Position numbers and translations under genes: made by a program. DNA of 64,000 nucleotides from positions 917,501 to 981,500 of the forward strand of contig NZ_CP079194.1 in the NCBI RefSeq assembly GCF_019297855.1, written 5' to 3'. Shown here piece by piece: positions 26,753 through 34,921 of the stretch. The notes under the pieces are model-generated. The model saw only the letters and a program-made list of their open reading frames with translations, was not told the origin of the DNA and did no database searches. Position 1 is the first letter of the stretch, and each line of letters starts with the position of its first letter. Origin of the DNA: Gymnodinialimonas ceratoperidinii (GTDB taxonomy: Bacteria > Pseudomonadota > Alphaproteobacteria > Rhodobacterales > Rhodobacteraceae).

Positions 26753-28081
26753 CTATTCCTGCGGGGCTTCACGGCGGAGGAGGTCATCGTCGGGCAGGGC
26801 TTCGCGCTCGGCCTCGATGATCTCCTTCAAGGCGGCGTCCTCGTCGGTGCCGACATTCTGGACCTCGACCTGCGCCGGGGCGGCGGTGGGCTTGGCCGGA
26901 GCGCTGGTATCAAGCTCGGAGGCTTCCGCGCCGATCAGGCGATAGGTGGGCTCTGGCAGGGCGATGCCGGCCTCTTCCAGACGGGCCTTCACGACCCGGA
27001 TCGCCTCGCCCTTGGCCATGCCGATCCCGGTCTCGTGCTGCCTGATCCACCCCGCCGCGGTGATGTCGATGGTCGAGGCACCGAGCCCTTCGACCCATAC
27101 GGCCGGGCCGGGGGCGTCGAGCAGGAACGGCAGCTCTCCAAGCGCCGCGAGGATGATTCGCTGCGCCTCGGAAATGTCCGCGTTGGGGTCGATGCCGACG
27201 AGAAAGGTGAAGCGGCGCTCGTCGTTGCGCGTGTAATTGATGATCTTCGCCTTGAAGACTGTCGAGTTGGGAATCCGGATGTGGTTGCCGTCCGGGCTGA
27301 GCAGGATCGTCGCGCGGCTGGTGAGCCGGATCACGTGGCCGAGGTCGCCCTCGATCTCGACCAGATCCTTGGGCCGGAACGGTTGCCGGATCGAGAGCAT
27401 GATGGAGGAGATGAAGTTCTCTACCGTGTCGCGCACCGCGAAGCCGATGGCGAGGCCGACGATCCCCGCAGCGCCGAGGATCGTGCCGAGCAGCGCCGTG
27501 GCGTTCAGCAAATCGAGCGCCAGCACGATGCCGATGACGACAAAGGCCAGCCGCACGATCTGGCGGTAGATATCGGCGATGAAGGCATTGGGGGCGATCC
27601 GGTCCCAGGGCCACTTGAGCCGCGCGAGCCAGAACCCGAAGATGATGATCAATCCGCCGGCGCTCAACGCGACGAGGATCAGAGGCGAGAAGGCGATGGT
27701 TTGCGCGATTCGCTCCTGCATCCGCTCGACCGCGGGGTTGAGGCGCTCCACCACGTCCGTGCTTTCGGACACGGTGTTCTCGATCGCGACGACCCCTTCG
27801 ACGCGCGCGACAAGGTCATTCAGGGCGGTGATGCGGGTGGCGTCGACCACGGTGCCGCGCAGGGTCACGATGCCGCTGGACACCGTGGCGCGGACGTCGT
27901 CATAGCCCTCGAGTTGGCCGAGGATCGCCATGATCCGGTCGCGGACCGCGAAATCCTGCGCCCGGTCGCTCTCCACCGCGATGGTGCCATCGGGTTGGCC
28001 GCCGTCGGTCTGCGCCACGACCGGGCCGCCGAGCGCGATGGCGAGGAGCGTGGCGAGAATGGGGTGCAGGAGGCGGCGCAT
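26753..28081 (-). CDS. mechanosensitive ion channel (MscS family) with N-terminal BON domain
   Basis: 442-residue protein. A signal peptide (MRRLLHPILATLLAIALGGPVVA) leads into a BON-type domain at about 45-125 (AVRDRIMAILGQLEGYDDVRATVSSGIVTLRGTV as two strands and helices, then VEGVVAIENTV). Four hydrophobic helices follow, with the MscS pore helix in LLGTILGAAGIVGLAIGFAVRDTVENF and the beta domain FRPKDLVEIEGDLGHV and LLSPDGNHIRIPNS. The tail is acidic and Pro/Ala-rich. It acts as an osmotic release valve. The BON domain may contact membranes or periplasmic partners. The start ATG overlaps the kdsA stop by one base. Confidence 0.9.
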   Translation of the reverse strand: MRRLLHPILATLLAIALGGPVVAQTDGGQPDGTIAVESDRAQDFAVRDRIMAILGQLEGYDDVRATVSSGIVTLRGTVVDATRITALNDLVARVEGVVAIENTVSESTDVVERLNPAVERMQERIAQTIAFSPLILVALSAGGLIIIFGFWLARLKWPWDRIAPNAFIADIYRQIVRLAFVVIGIVLALDLLNATALLGTILGAAGIVGLAIGFAVRDTVENFISSIMLSIRQPFRPKDLVEIEGDLGHVIRLTSRATILLSPDGNHIRIPNSTVFKAKIINYTRNDERRFTFLVGIDPNADISEAQRIILAALGELPFLLDAPGPAVWVEGLGASTIDITAAGWIRQHETGIGMAKGEAIRVVKARLEEAGIALPEPTYRLIGAEASELDTSAPAKPTAAPAQVEVQNVGTDEDAALKEIIEAEREALPDDDLLRREAPQE

Positions 28082-28914
28082 CACAGGCGTACCGGGTTTG
28101 CCTTGGCCACGGCGTCCAAGGCCATCAGGGTGTTGATGACCTCGGCCATATCGTCGAGCCGGATCATGTTCGGACCATCGGAGGGCGCGTTGTCCGGGTC
28201 CTCGTGGGTCTCGAGGAAGACCCCGCCGATGCCAAGCGCCACGGCGGCGCGGGCAAGTACCGGCGCGAACTCGCGTTGCCCGCCGGAGGAGCCGCCCAGT
28301 CCGCCCGGCTGCGCGACGGCGTGGGTCGCGTCCATCACCACCGGGTAGCCTGTCTTCGCCATCTCCGGCAGCGCGCGCATATCTGCCACAAGCGCGTTAT
28401 AGCCGAAGGAGACACCACGCTCCGTCAAAAGGAGCCTCTCGTTGCCGGTGCTCGCAACCTTTTCGGCGACGTTCTGCATGTCCCACGGCGCCAGAAACTG
28501 CCCCTTCTTGATATTGATCGCGGCACCGGTTTCACCCGCCGCAAGCAGCAGGTCTGTCTGGCGACACAGGAAGGCAGGGATCTGCAGGATATCGACAGCC
28601 TCGGCCACGGGGGCGCATTGATCGGGGGCGTGGATGTCGGTCAGGACCGGGCAGCCGAATTCCTCTCGGATATCGGCCAGGATCTGCAATCCTGCCTCCA
28701 TCCCGAGCCCGCGCTTGCCTTTGAGCGAGGTGCGGTTGGCCTTGTCATAGCTGCCCTTGAAGACGAACTGGGCGCCGGCATCGGCGCAGACCTTGGCCAT
28801 GTGGCTTGCGATCATCCGGGCGTGATCGAGGCTTTCGAGCTGGCAAGGCCCCGCGATCACCAACAAGGGTGCGGCGTTCGAGACGCTCAGCGATCCAATC
28901 TCAACCGTTTTCAT
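28081..28914 (-). CDS. kdsA: 3-deoxy-8-phosphooctulonate synthase
   Basis: 277-residue enzyme that condenses phosphoenolpyruvate and arabinose 5-phosphate to Kdo-8-phosphate. Motifs: LLVIAGPCQLESLDHA, FKGSYDKANRTSLKGKRG, VLTDIHAPDQC, IPAFLCRQTDLLLAAG, NIKKGQFLAPWDM, LLTERGVSFGYNALVADMR and FLETHEDPDNAPSDGPNM. The start is ATG at 28914, with GGGGGACC upstream. Its position directly after kpsT and kpsE suggests supply of Kdo for a capsule linker, in addition to lipid A core. Confidence 0.96.
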   Translation of the reverse strand: MKTVEIGSLSVSNAAPLLVIAGPCQLESLDHARMIASHMAKVCADAGAQFVFKGSYDKANRTSLKGKRGLGMEAGLQILADIREEFGCPVLTDIHAPDQCAPVAEAVDILQIPAFLCRQTDLLLAAGETGAAINIKKGQFLAPWDMQNVAEKVASTGNERLLLTERGVSFGYNALVADMRALPEMAKTGYPVVMDATHAVAQPGGLGGSSGGQREFAPVLARAAVALGIGGVFLETHEDPDNAPSDGPNMIRLDDMAEVINTLMALDAVAKANPVRL

Positions 28915-28954
28915 CTGCAGGTCCCCCGGGGCCATGGCCCCGGGCCGCGCGGGA

Positions 28955-30754
28955 TCAGGAGCTAACCTGTTCGCGCAGGATCGAGGCAGTCATCGATATC
29001 AGAAGGTAGATGCCAGAAAAGACGATAAGTGCAAGCAGCGTCTTCTCGAATGCCTTGGGGTAGGCGGCCTCGTCCGGGGCGACGGGGAACACGCCCATCG
29101 AGATGTAGAGCGACTGCCGGTTCGCTTCCGAACGTGCCGATTCCATCGCCTGCAACGCCTCGGTCAGCATCAGTTGGCGCGTCTCGAGATCGGCCTGGGC
29201 GATGACCAGCTCTGATTGGATGCGCGCGAGCGACACCTCTCCCTGGGCTTCCTCGGTCAGAGAGGCCCGCAGGCCCGCGATCACCGCCTCGTAGCGGGCG
29301 ATGTTGGCCTCTGCCACCTGCACGCGGGTCGCGTTGGGACGCGAGGCGGCGTTGATCTCGGCCAAGCGCAAACGCTCCTCGGCCAGTTGCATTTCAAAGG
29401 CGGCGATCTGGCTGAAAACCTGGTTCACTTCGGCTTCCGCAGAGAGGACGCCGCGCTGCTCCTGCAGCTCCAGCACGCGCATCTGAGCCTGCAGCGAGCG
29501 TTCCTCTGCCTCCTGAAAGCCTTCGCGCGCACCGGCCATCTGATCTTCGCGCAGACGCGACGACATCTGGTCAACCCGCTCCTCGGCGTAGGTGATCAGC
29601 GCTTCGGAGAATGCCTGCGACACGGCGGGATCGGCGGCCAGAACCTCCATCCGGATCAAGCCTTCCGTGGGATCATAGCCGATCGTCAGGTTGCGCAGGT
29701 AGGTGCTGTACATCTGCTCGTCCGAGGCGTCCGGCGCCAAGCGGACCAGCGGGTCGATATCCTCGCCCGAGAAATGCTCGCGGAAGTTCAGTTCCTCGTC
29801 GAGCCGCAGCATCGCTTCGCGGCTTTCGAGATAGCTCTGAACGGTGATCGATTCCTGAACCGTGGCGAAACTGGTGCCGCCCAGAAGCCCGCCTAGCCCG
29901 CTGCCTCCGGCCGAGGATTCGGCCTTCTGGATCACAAACTCGGTGTTCGTGGCGTAAAGCGGCGTGGCGACAGCGTAGTAGTAATAGCTGACCAGCATCG
30001 TGGGCAGGAAGACGAACAACGCCAGACGTGTGGCGAGTTGGATCAGCTTGCGACGGCGGCGGTTCGCGATATCGCGCTGCACGTTCATGATCTCGGAGGC
30101 CCGAGATTCCGGGGTGTGGGTAATGCCCGCCGGCGGCTGCGGTGCGACCTGCGTTGCAGGCACCTGAGCGGTCGCGGCGCGGACCGGCAGAGTGTTGCCT
30201 CCGGCAGCACCGGCATCGGCGCCCTTCTGCGCCTCGTTCACCACCAGTTCCAGCATGTTGGACTGGCCAAAGGGATCGATGCCGCGCATCCGCAACTGGC
30301 GCACGGCGTCAAAGTCGGAGGAGGGGCTGAGCCCGTGTTTCTGTGCCGCTCGCCGCGCCATGCGCAGCTGCCGTCCGGTCAGTCCTTCGGACCGGATCGC
30401 AGCCAGTTCGGCTTCGGCGGATTGCGGCGCGCTGCCTTGGGGGGCGCTGCGTGCTCGGTCCGCGGCGGCAGAGCCGGGCAGGGCCATGTCCCCGAACCCA
30501 TCTTCCGTTTTGTTGGGCAGGCTGGTGTCCTCGGGCGTCACGTCCTTCGGCGCGTCGGGCGCGGCCGCCGCGCGGCGCGGAGCCTGTTCTGCGGAGGTGT
30601 CTGCCGCGGCCGTGCGCATGCTGGCTGCGGCCGCTGCCGCCGAAGCTGCCGCGTCGGGCGCGCCATCGGTGCCCGTCGCGCGACTATCACCGCCCGGGCC
30701 CGCGCCGTCCGTGCGGCGAATGCGGAATTTTCTAGCCTTGGGTTTGGTAGTCAT
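28955..30754 (-). CDS. capsule polysaccharide export inner-membrane protein (KpsE/Wza-partner type) with long N-terminal extension
   Basis: 599-residue polysaccharide co-polymerase-like protein. The core has a first membrane helix at about 238-262 (LATRLALFVFLPTMLVSYYYY), a large periplasmic domain with coiled coils (ERSLQAQMRVLELQEQRGVLSAE; SLARIQSELVIAQADLE), and a C-terminal helix (KTLLALIVFSGIYLLISMTA). The 235-residue cytoplasmic N-terminus is Ala/Pro/Arg-rich and low-complexity except for a helical patch around GLTGRQLRMARRAAQKHGL and FDAVRQLRMRGIDPFG. KpsE itself is normally about 380 residues. The start at 30754 lies 23 bases inside kpsT. Confidence 0.85.
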   Translation of the reverse strand: MTTKPKARKFRIRRTDGAGPGGDSRATGTDGAPDAAASAAAAAASMRTAAADTSAEQAPRRAAAAPDAPKDVTPEDTSLPNKTEDGFGDMALPGSAAADRARSAPQGSAPQSAEAELAAIRSEGLTGRQLRMARRAAQKHGLSPSSDFDAVRQLRMRGIDPFGQSNMLELVVNEAQKGADAGAAGGNTLPVRAATAQVPATQVAPQPPAGITHTPESRASEIMNVQRDIANRRRRKLIQLATRLALFVFLPTMLVSYYYYAVATPLYATNTEFVIQKAESSAGGSGLGGLLGGTSFATVQESITVQSYLESREAMLRLDEELNFREHFSGEDIDPLVRLAPDASDEQMYSTYLRNLTIGYDPTEGLIRMEVLAADPAVSQAFSEALITYAEERVDQMSSRLREDQMAGAREGFQEAEERSLQAQMRVLELQEQRGVLSAEAEVNQVFSQIAAFEMQLAEERLRLAEINAASRPNATRVQVAEANIARYEAVIAGLRASLTEEAQGEVSLARIQSELVIAQADLETRQLMLTEALQAMESARSEANRQSLYISMGVFPVAPDEAAYPKAFEKTLLALIVFSGIYLLISMTASILREQVSS

Positions 30755-31391
30755 AAAGCTGCTTCGCCTCTTCCAGCGTGTCGAACTGATACAGTTTTCC
30801 GTCCCGAAGGACAGCGGCGCGACGCGCAAATTTTTCTAGCGTGGTGGCTTGGTGGGACACGATCACGACAGTTGAATTCTTCATGCGTTCCGCAAGGATG
30901 CCGCCTGCGCGGCGGTTGAACTCGGCGTCCGTCGAACTCGGCATGCCTTCGTCGATCAGGTAGATATCAAACTCCAGCGCCAAAAGCAGCGAGAAGTTGA
31001 ATCGCGCCTTCATGCCGCCGGAATAGGTGCCGACGGGCATATCGAAATATTCCTCGATCCCGCAGACCCACCGGCAGAAGGCTTCCACGTAGTCGGGGTC
31101 GAGCCCGTAGAGCTGCGCGATGTAACGCGCGTTTTCCTTGGCCGAGAGCTTGTTGAGGATGCCACCCATGAAGCCGAGCGGAAACGAGATCCGGGCGTTG
31201 CGGGTGATCGTGCCTTCGTCGGGCTTTTCCAGCCCGCACATCATCTTGATGAGGGTCGTCTTGCCGGTGCCATTGGGGGCCAGGATGCCCATCGAATAGC
31301 CAATGTCGACGCGGAACGAGGCTCGGTCGAGGATCACCTTTCGGCGCTCACCGGTCCAAAAGGACTTCGATACTCCCGAGAACTCCAACAT
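30732..31391 (-). CDS. capsule polysaccharide export ABC transporter ATP-binding protein (KpsT type)
   Basis: 219-residue ATPase. Walker A is LAPNGTGKTTLIKMMCG, and the polysaccharide-exporter signature is TYSGGMKARFNFSLLLAL in place of the usual LSGGQ. Walker B is FDIYLIDEGMPSSTDAEF, and the switch His is VVIVSHQATTLEKFA. This pattern is typical of KpsT/RfbE-type exporters. No KpsM permease gene is adjacent, so the partner must be encoded elsewhere. It is the first gene of a run kpsT-kpsE-kdsA-mscS. No clear ribosome site is seen before the ATG. Confidence 0.92.
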   Translation of the reverse strand: MLEFSGVSKSFWTGERRKVILDRASFRVDIGYSMGILAPNGTGKTTLIKMMCGLEKPDEGTITRNARISFPLGFMGGILNKLSAKENARYIAQLYGLDPDYVEAFCRWVCGIEEYFDMPVGTYSGGMKARFNFSLLLALEFDIYLIDEGMPSSTDAEFNRRAGGILAERMKNSTVVIVSHQATTLEKFARRAAVLRDGKLYQFDTLEEAKQLYDYQTQG

Positions 31392-31461
31392 TATTACTGC
31401 CGCCCAATTTGCCTGCCCGGTGCGTCCTGTCTTGGATGCGAGACGTCACCATTGTGGAAAC

Positions 31462-31486
31462 ATACCGCCCCATTAGGGCAGTATTA
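31462..31486 (-). promoter_or_regulatory. inverted repeat overlapping a candidate -10 box upstream of kpsT
   Basis: The arms ATACCGCCC (31462-31470) and GGGCAGTAT (31476-31484) pair over nine positions with one G-T. The minus-strand sequence TAATAC (31486-31481) resembles a -10 box and overlaps one arm. The site lies about 70-95 bases before the kpsT ATG. It could be an operator or an RNA hairpin at the transcript start. The -35 is unclear. Confidence 0.35.
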
Positions 31487-31532
31487 TGTCCATTTCCCCA
31501 TCAATCACAGGGAATTTTCAAACAATTGAGCA

Positions 31533-31560
31533 ATCCCCCGCGCCGGGTGGCACGGGGGAT
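31533..31560 (-). terminator. hairpin after nhaA, probable terminator
   Basis: The arms ATCCCCCG and CGGGGGAT pair perfectly over eight bases around a 12-base loop, six bases after the nhaA stop. On the minus strand it is followed by TGCTCAATTGTTT, only moderately U-rich. Confidence 0.5.
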
Positions 31561-31566
31561 GCGGGC

Positions 31567-32829
31567 TCAGAGCTCTTGCTTCTGGACGCGTGTCAGCTTG
31601 CCCGACAGGATCGATACGGCAGCTGCACCGAAGGAGAACAGCGCACCCATCTTCGCCGCGTCCTGCACCGGGCCGGGATCGAAGGCGACCGCGGCCACGA
31701 AGAGCGAGACGGTGAAGCCGATGGCCGCGACGAAGCCGATCACCACGAGGTCAATCAGGCGCATGCCCTGTGGCAGCCCCAACCGGAGGGGCTTTGCCGC
31801 GAGCCATCCGAACAGGAAGATGCCGACCGGCTTGCCGATGAGAAGACCGGCCAGAACCAGCCACGTCGCCTCGCCCATGGCCGAGAAGGCCACGCCCGCG
31901 TTCATCAGGCCGAACAGGCCAAGGATGATCTCGACCGGGTATTTCAGCGCATGTTCCATGGTGTTGAGAAGGTCGTGCAGATGCTCTTCCGCCGCCGAGA
32001 ACAGGCCGAAAGCGCGGTCGGCGTGGGGGATCGTCGGCACGATGGGCAGCAGGCCAAGGGCCGGGTGCAGGCCCGACATCATGAAGCCGTACCAGCTGAG
32101 GCAGCCCGCGATGGCGTAGGGCCAGAACGTCAGCTTCTGGCGCACCCAAGTGGAGCGGCGACGCACCTGGTCGCCTCGGTCGAGGTAGCGGGGCAGCCAG
32201 TTGGCCAGGAGAAACACACCAAGGGCGGCGCCGAAGGAGAGCAGCAACCAGACCGGTGCGAGTTCGCCCGACGGATAGAAAATCGCGAGGATCAGCAAGC
32301 CTGCCGCGTCATCGGCAATCGCCAGAAGCAACAGGAAGCGGACGGCCGGGTGACCGGCGCCGAAGACCATGCGCCCGACGAGGTAGGAGAAGGCGATGTC
32401 CGTGGCGGTGGGGATCGCCCATCCGTTTGCCACAGCGTCATAGGTCGAAGAGCCAAGGAAATAAGCGATGCCGAGGTAGATCGAGATCGGGCCGACCATA
32501 CCGCCGAGGGTCGCCACGAGGGGCGTCGCCGCCTTCTTGCCGCGCAACGAGCCGTTCTTGAGGATCACGGCCTCCCAGACCTCTTTCGCCGCGATGGCGA
32601 AGAACAGCGCCATGAGGACGTCGTTCACGAGGTAGTGGAGCGTCAGGGTCCGTACGACATGGCCGTGGCCGTCATCATGCAGGTGGCCGATCGGGCCATC
32701 CTCCCAGATCACGAACTCGGTGAAGTGGTGATAGCTGGTGATGTCGATATTCGCCCAGATCAGCGCGATGACCGCGCCCGAGATCAAAAGCAGCGAATAA
32801 CCGGTGATGAAGTTCCAAACCCGATACAT
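31567..32829 (-). CDS. nhaA: Na+/H+ antiporter NhaA
   Basis: 420-residue inner-membrane antiporter exporting Na+ in exchange for protons. Landmarks are VNDVLMALFFAIAAKEV, IPTATDIAFSYLVG, and the ion-binding pair of aspartates in LLLAIADDAAGLLILA, followed by KPVGIFLFGWLA. The ATG at 32829 is preferred, with GGGGACGG upstream. A TTG eight codons earlier has no ribosome site. It lies 59 bases after the PF03773 permease on the same strand and may share its ArsR-controlled transcript, which would be unusual. Confidence 0.93.
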   Translation of the reverse strand: MYRVWNFITGYSLLLISGAVIALIWANIDITSYHHFTEFVIWEDGPIGHLHDDGHGHVVRTLTLHYLVNDVLMALFFAIAAKEVWEAVILKNGSLRGKKAATPLVATLGGMVGPISIYLGIAYFLGSSTYDAVANGWAIPTATDIAFSYLVGRMVFGAGHPAVRFLLLLAIADDAAGLLILAIFYPSGELAPVWLLLSFGAALGVFLLANWLPRYLDRGDQVRRRSTWVRQKLTFWPYAIAGCLSWYGFMMSGLHPALGLLPIVPTIPHADRAFGLFSAAEEHLHDLLNTMEHALKYPVEIILGLFGLMNAGVAFSAMGEATWLVLAGLLIGKPVGIFLFGWLAAKPLRLGLPQGMRLIDLVVIGFVAAIGFTVSLFVAAVAFDPGPVQDAAKMGALFSFGAAAVSILSGKLTRVQKQEL

Positions 32830-32888
32830 GTCCGTCCCCGTTTTTTCGTTCAAAGGTGATTAACGAATGGGGGCCGGGGCGTCCATAA

Positions 32889-33914
32889 CTAAGCGACGAA
32901 ACTCCACGCAATCCCTGCGATTACGGCACCGGAAAGCGCAAGGGCGAGGTAGGCCACGAAGATACGCGGCTTCACGAGGGCCCAGACGGCCACCGCCGCG
33001 GGGATGCAGCTGACGCCGCCTGCAACCATGAAGGCCATGCCGGCACCGGGGCTCATGCCCTGCTCCATCAGGCCGCCGACCAGTGGCACCGCCGCATAGC
33101 CGTTGAGGTAAGCCGGAGCGCCGACCAGCGCGCCGATCAGGATTGGCATCAGACCGTCGCCGCCGATGACCTGCGCGATCAGGTCTGCGGGCACATAGGA
33201 AATCAGGAGCGATTGCAGGAGGTAGGCGAACATCAGCCATTTGCCGAGGAACAGCAGATTGTCCCAAGTCGTGCGCCCGAAGGTCGATCGGCGGTCCGCG
33301 TCCTGCCAGAACTTCCAGTTCAGCGTCAGCTTCTTGCCGCTGCAGCAGCCAGCGCTAGCCGGTTGCGCGCGCAGCGGGTCGGCGAAAACGGCGCTGTTGG
33401 CCAGCATCTTGACGGTAAAGCCGCCCATGATCCCCAGGCCCACGGCCGCGATTGTCTTGGCTACGGCGAAGTCAAAGCCGATGCCGCCCGCGGTGATCGA
33501 GAACATCGCGGGATCCATCAGCGGCGAGGCCAGCCAGAAGGCCATGACCGCGCTCAAGGGCGCGCCGGCGGCAAGGAGGGCGGCGACGAAGGGAATGACC
33601 TGGCAGGAGCAGAAGGGGGAGAGGCCGCCGACAAGCGCGCCCATCACGATCATCCGCATCTCGCGGCCCTGAAACGCGCCATCGAGCAGGCGCTCTGAGC
33701 CGGTGGCCTTCATGTAGCCGATGGCAAGCACGGCAAAGAGGATGAAGGGCAGGGTGCCCCAGAAGTGCTCGAGCGTTTCCTCAATCGTCGGCACCACGGC
33801 GGGCCGGTCGAAGATGGCGAGGACGAGCAGGATCAACGCGCCGGTCAAGGCGACGCGGTCGATCCGGCCCCAAAGGCTCGGCAACAGGCGGGGCGAGAGG
33901 GATTGATCAGTCAT
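32889..33914 (-). CDS. PF03773-type permease (ArsP / SO_0444-like metal or organoarsenical efflux)
   Basis: 341-residue membrane protein with eight or more helices. The family motif SPFCSCQVIPFVAALLAAG lies near residue 100. A second half repeats a related helix pair with GAPAYLNGYAAVPLVGGL. A Cys pair occurs in the central loop (SAGCCSGKKL). The Cys residues and the adjacent ArsR-type regulator suggest efflux of a thiophilic metal (Cu/Zn-like) or a trivalent organoarsenical. The sequence does not separate these. The start overlaps arsR by eight bases. Confidence 0.82.
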   Translation of the reverse strand: MTDQSLSPRLLPSLWGRIDRVALTGALILLVLAIFDRPAVVPTIEETLEHFWGTLPFILFAVLAIGYMKATGSERLLDGAFQGREMRMIVMGALVGGLSPFCSCQVIPFVAALLAAGAPLSAVMAFWLASPLMDPAMFSITAGGIGFDFAVAKTIAAVGLGIMGGFTVKMLANSAVFADPLRAQPASAGCCSGKKLTLNWKFWQDADRRSTFGRTTWDNLLFLGKWLMFAYLLQSLLISYVPADLIAQVIGGDGLMPILIGALVGAPAYLNGYAAVPLVGGLMEQGMSPGAGMAFMVAGGVSCIPAAVAVWALVKPRIFVAYLALALSGAVIAGIAWSFVA

Positions 33915-34260
33915 GGGTGTGTCCGTGTCCGTTTTCCAGATGCTCCCAACCCACGTCCGCGCAGCATTCCGCCACGAGAAACGCCGAGAGCGCGTTGATT
34001 GCCGGGAGGTCGATGCTCGACAGGATGCGCCGACCGTCTTTTCGTTGTTTCACCAATCCCGCCGAAACAAGCTGCTTGAGATGATGCGTGAGGACCGAGC
34101 CGGTGACGCCCACGTCACGGCCCAGGTCCCCCATCGGCAACCCGGCGGGTCCCGCGCGAACGAGGCGTCGCACGATGGCAAGCCGTTGCTCGGACCCGAG
34201 CGCCGCGAAGGCCGTTGCGGCGAGGGTGATCTCGGGGAGGGGCGGTGTGGTCTGTTTCAT
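33907..34260 (-). CDS. ArsR family transcriptional repressor
   Basis: 117-residue winged-helix metalloregulator. It has LAATAFAALGSEQRLAIVRRL, then GLPMGDLGRDVGVTGSVLTHHLKQLVSAGLV for the recognition helix and wing, then RKDGRRILSSID. Candidate metal ligands are a Cys pair near the C-terminus (VAECCADVGWEH) and a His-rich tail (GHGHTHD). It heads the operon with the permease and probably nhaA. The ATG directly abuts a perfect palindrome, and no ribosome site is present, so the mRNA may be leaderless. Confidence 0.9.
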   Translation of the reverse strand: MKQTTPPLPEITLAATAFAALGSEQRLAIVRRLVRAGPAGLPMGDLGRDVGVTGSVLTHHLKQLVSAGLVKQRKDGRRILSSIDLPAINALSAFLVAECCADVGWEHLENGHGHTHD

Positions 34261-34280
34261 ATTTCTATATTTATAGAAAT
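34261..34280. promoter_or_regulatory. operator palindrome of the ArsR-type repressor
   Basis: A perfect inverted repeat, ATTTCTATA - TT - TATAGAAAT, lies immediately upstream of the arsR ATG. It is strikingly AT-rich in a GC-rich genome and has the size of an ArsR/SmtB operator. On the minus strand it includes TATAAATATA-like -10 sequence, and TGGACT about 17 bases further up could be the -35, so repressor binding would block the promoter. Confidence 0.8.
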
Positions 34281-34336
34281 GAAGAATTGTAGTCCAGCCC
34301 CCTTTCGCCCCTGCAAATGCTGCCTAGATAGGCGCC

Positions 34337-34921
34337 ATGGATATCGCCAAGCAGATCACCGGCTGCCAGCTCTGCGCGGAGCGATTCGCGCTGACCAAGA
34401 CGCGCCACGTCCCGCGCCCGGTGGTCTGGTTCCGCCCAAGCGCGCGCATCCTGATCGCAGGACAGGCGCCCGGCGCGCGGGTCCATAACTCGGGGCGACC
34501 TTTCACCGACCCCTCAGGGGATCGCCTGCGGGACTGGATGGGCGTGGACAAGGCCATCTTCTACGACCGCGACCAGATCGCGATCCTGCCCATGGCCTTC
34601 TGTTTTCCCGGCTATGACGCGAAAGGGTCCGACCTGCCGCCGCCGAAAATCTGCGCGCGCACCTGGCGTGCGCCGCTGCTGGAGGCGTTGGGAGACGTTC
34701 GGCTCACGTTGCTGGTCGGCGGCTATGCCCAGGCGTGGCATCTGGGAGACAAGTCGACGGTGACAGCCCGGGTGGCCGCGTGGCGCGAGCACGGCCCGGA
34801 TGTCTTCCCCTTGCCTCATCCCTCGTGGCGCAATACCGCGTGGCTCAAACGCAATCCGTGGTTCGAGGAGGAGCTTTTGCCCGTCCTGCGCGCCCGAGTG
34901 GCAGAGGAATTATCGCGATGA
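34337..34921 (+). CDS. uracil-DNA glycosylase family protein (probable iron-sulfur type)
   Basis: 194-residue protein of the UDG superfamily. Motif A is LIAGQAPGARVHNSGRPF (about 39-56) and motif B is PHPSWRNTAWL near residue 160. Cysteines at 10, 13, 89 and 106 give the C-x2-C...C-x16-C pattern of family 4/5 glycosylases that carry a 4Fe-4S cluster. The protein probably removes uracil from DNA, or is a related member of unknown substrate. It is divergent from arsR. The stop overlaps the SseB-like start by four bases (ATGA). Confidence 0.85.
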   Translation: MDIAKQITGCQLCAERFALTKTRHVPRPVVWFRPSARILIAGQAPGARVHNSGRPFTDPSGDRLRDWMGVDKAIFYDRDQIAILPMAFCFPGYDAKGSDLPPPKICARTWRAPLLEALGDVRLTLLVGGYAQAWHLGDKSTVTARVAAWREHGPDVFPLPHPSWRNTAWLKRNPWFEEELLPVLRARVAEELSR

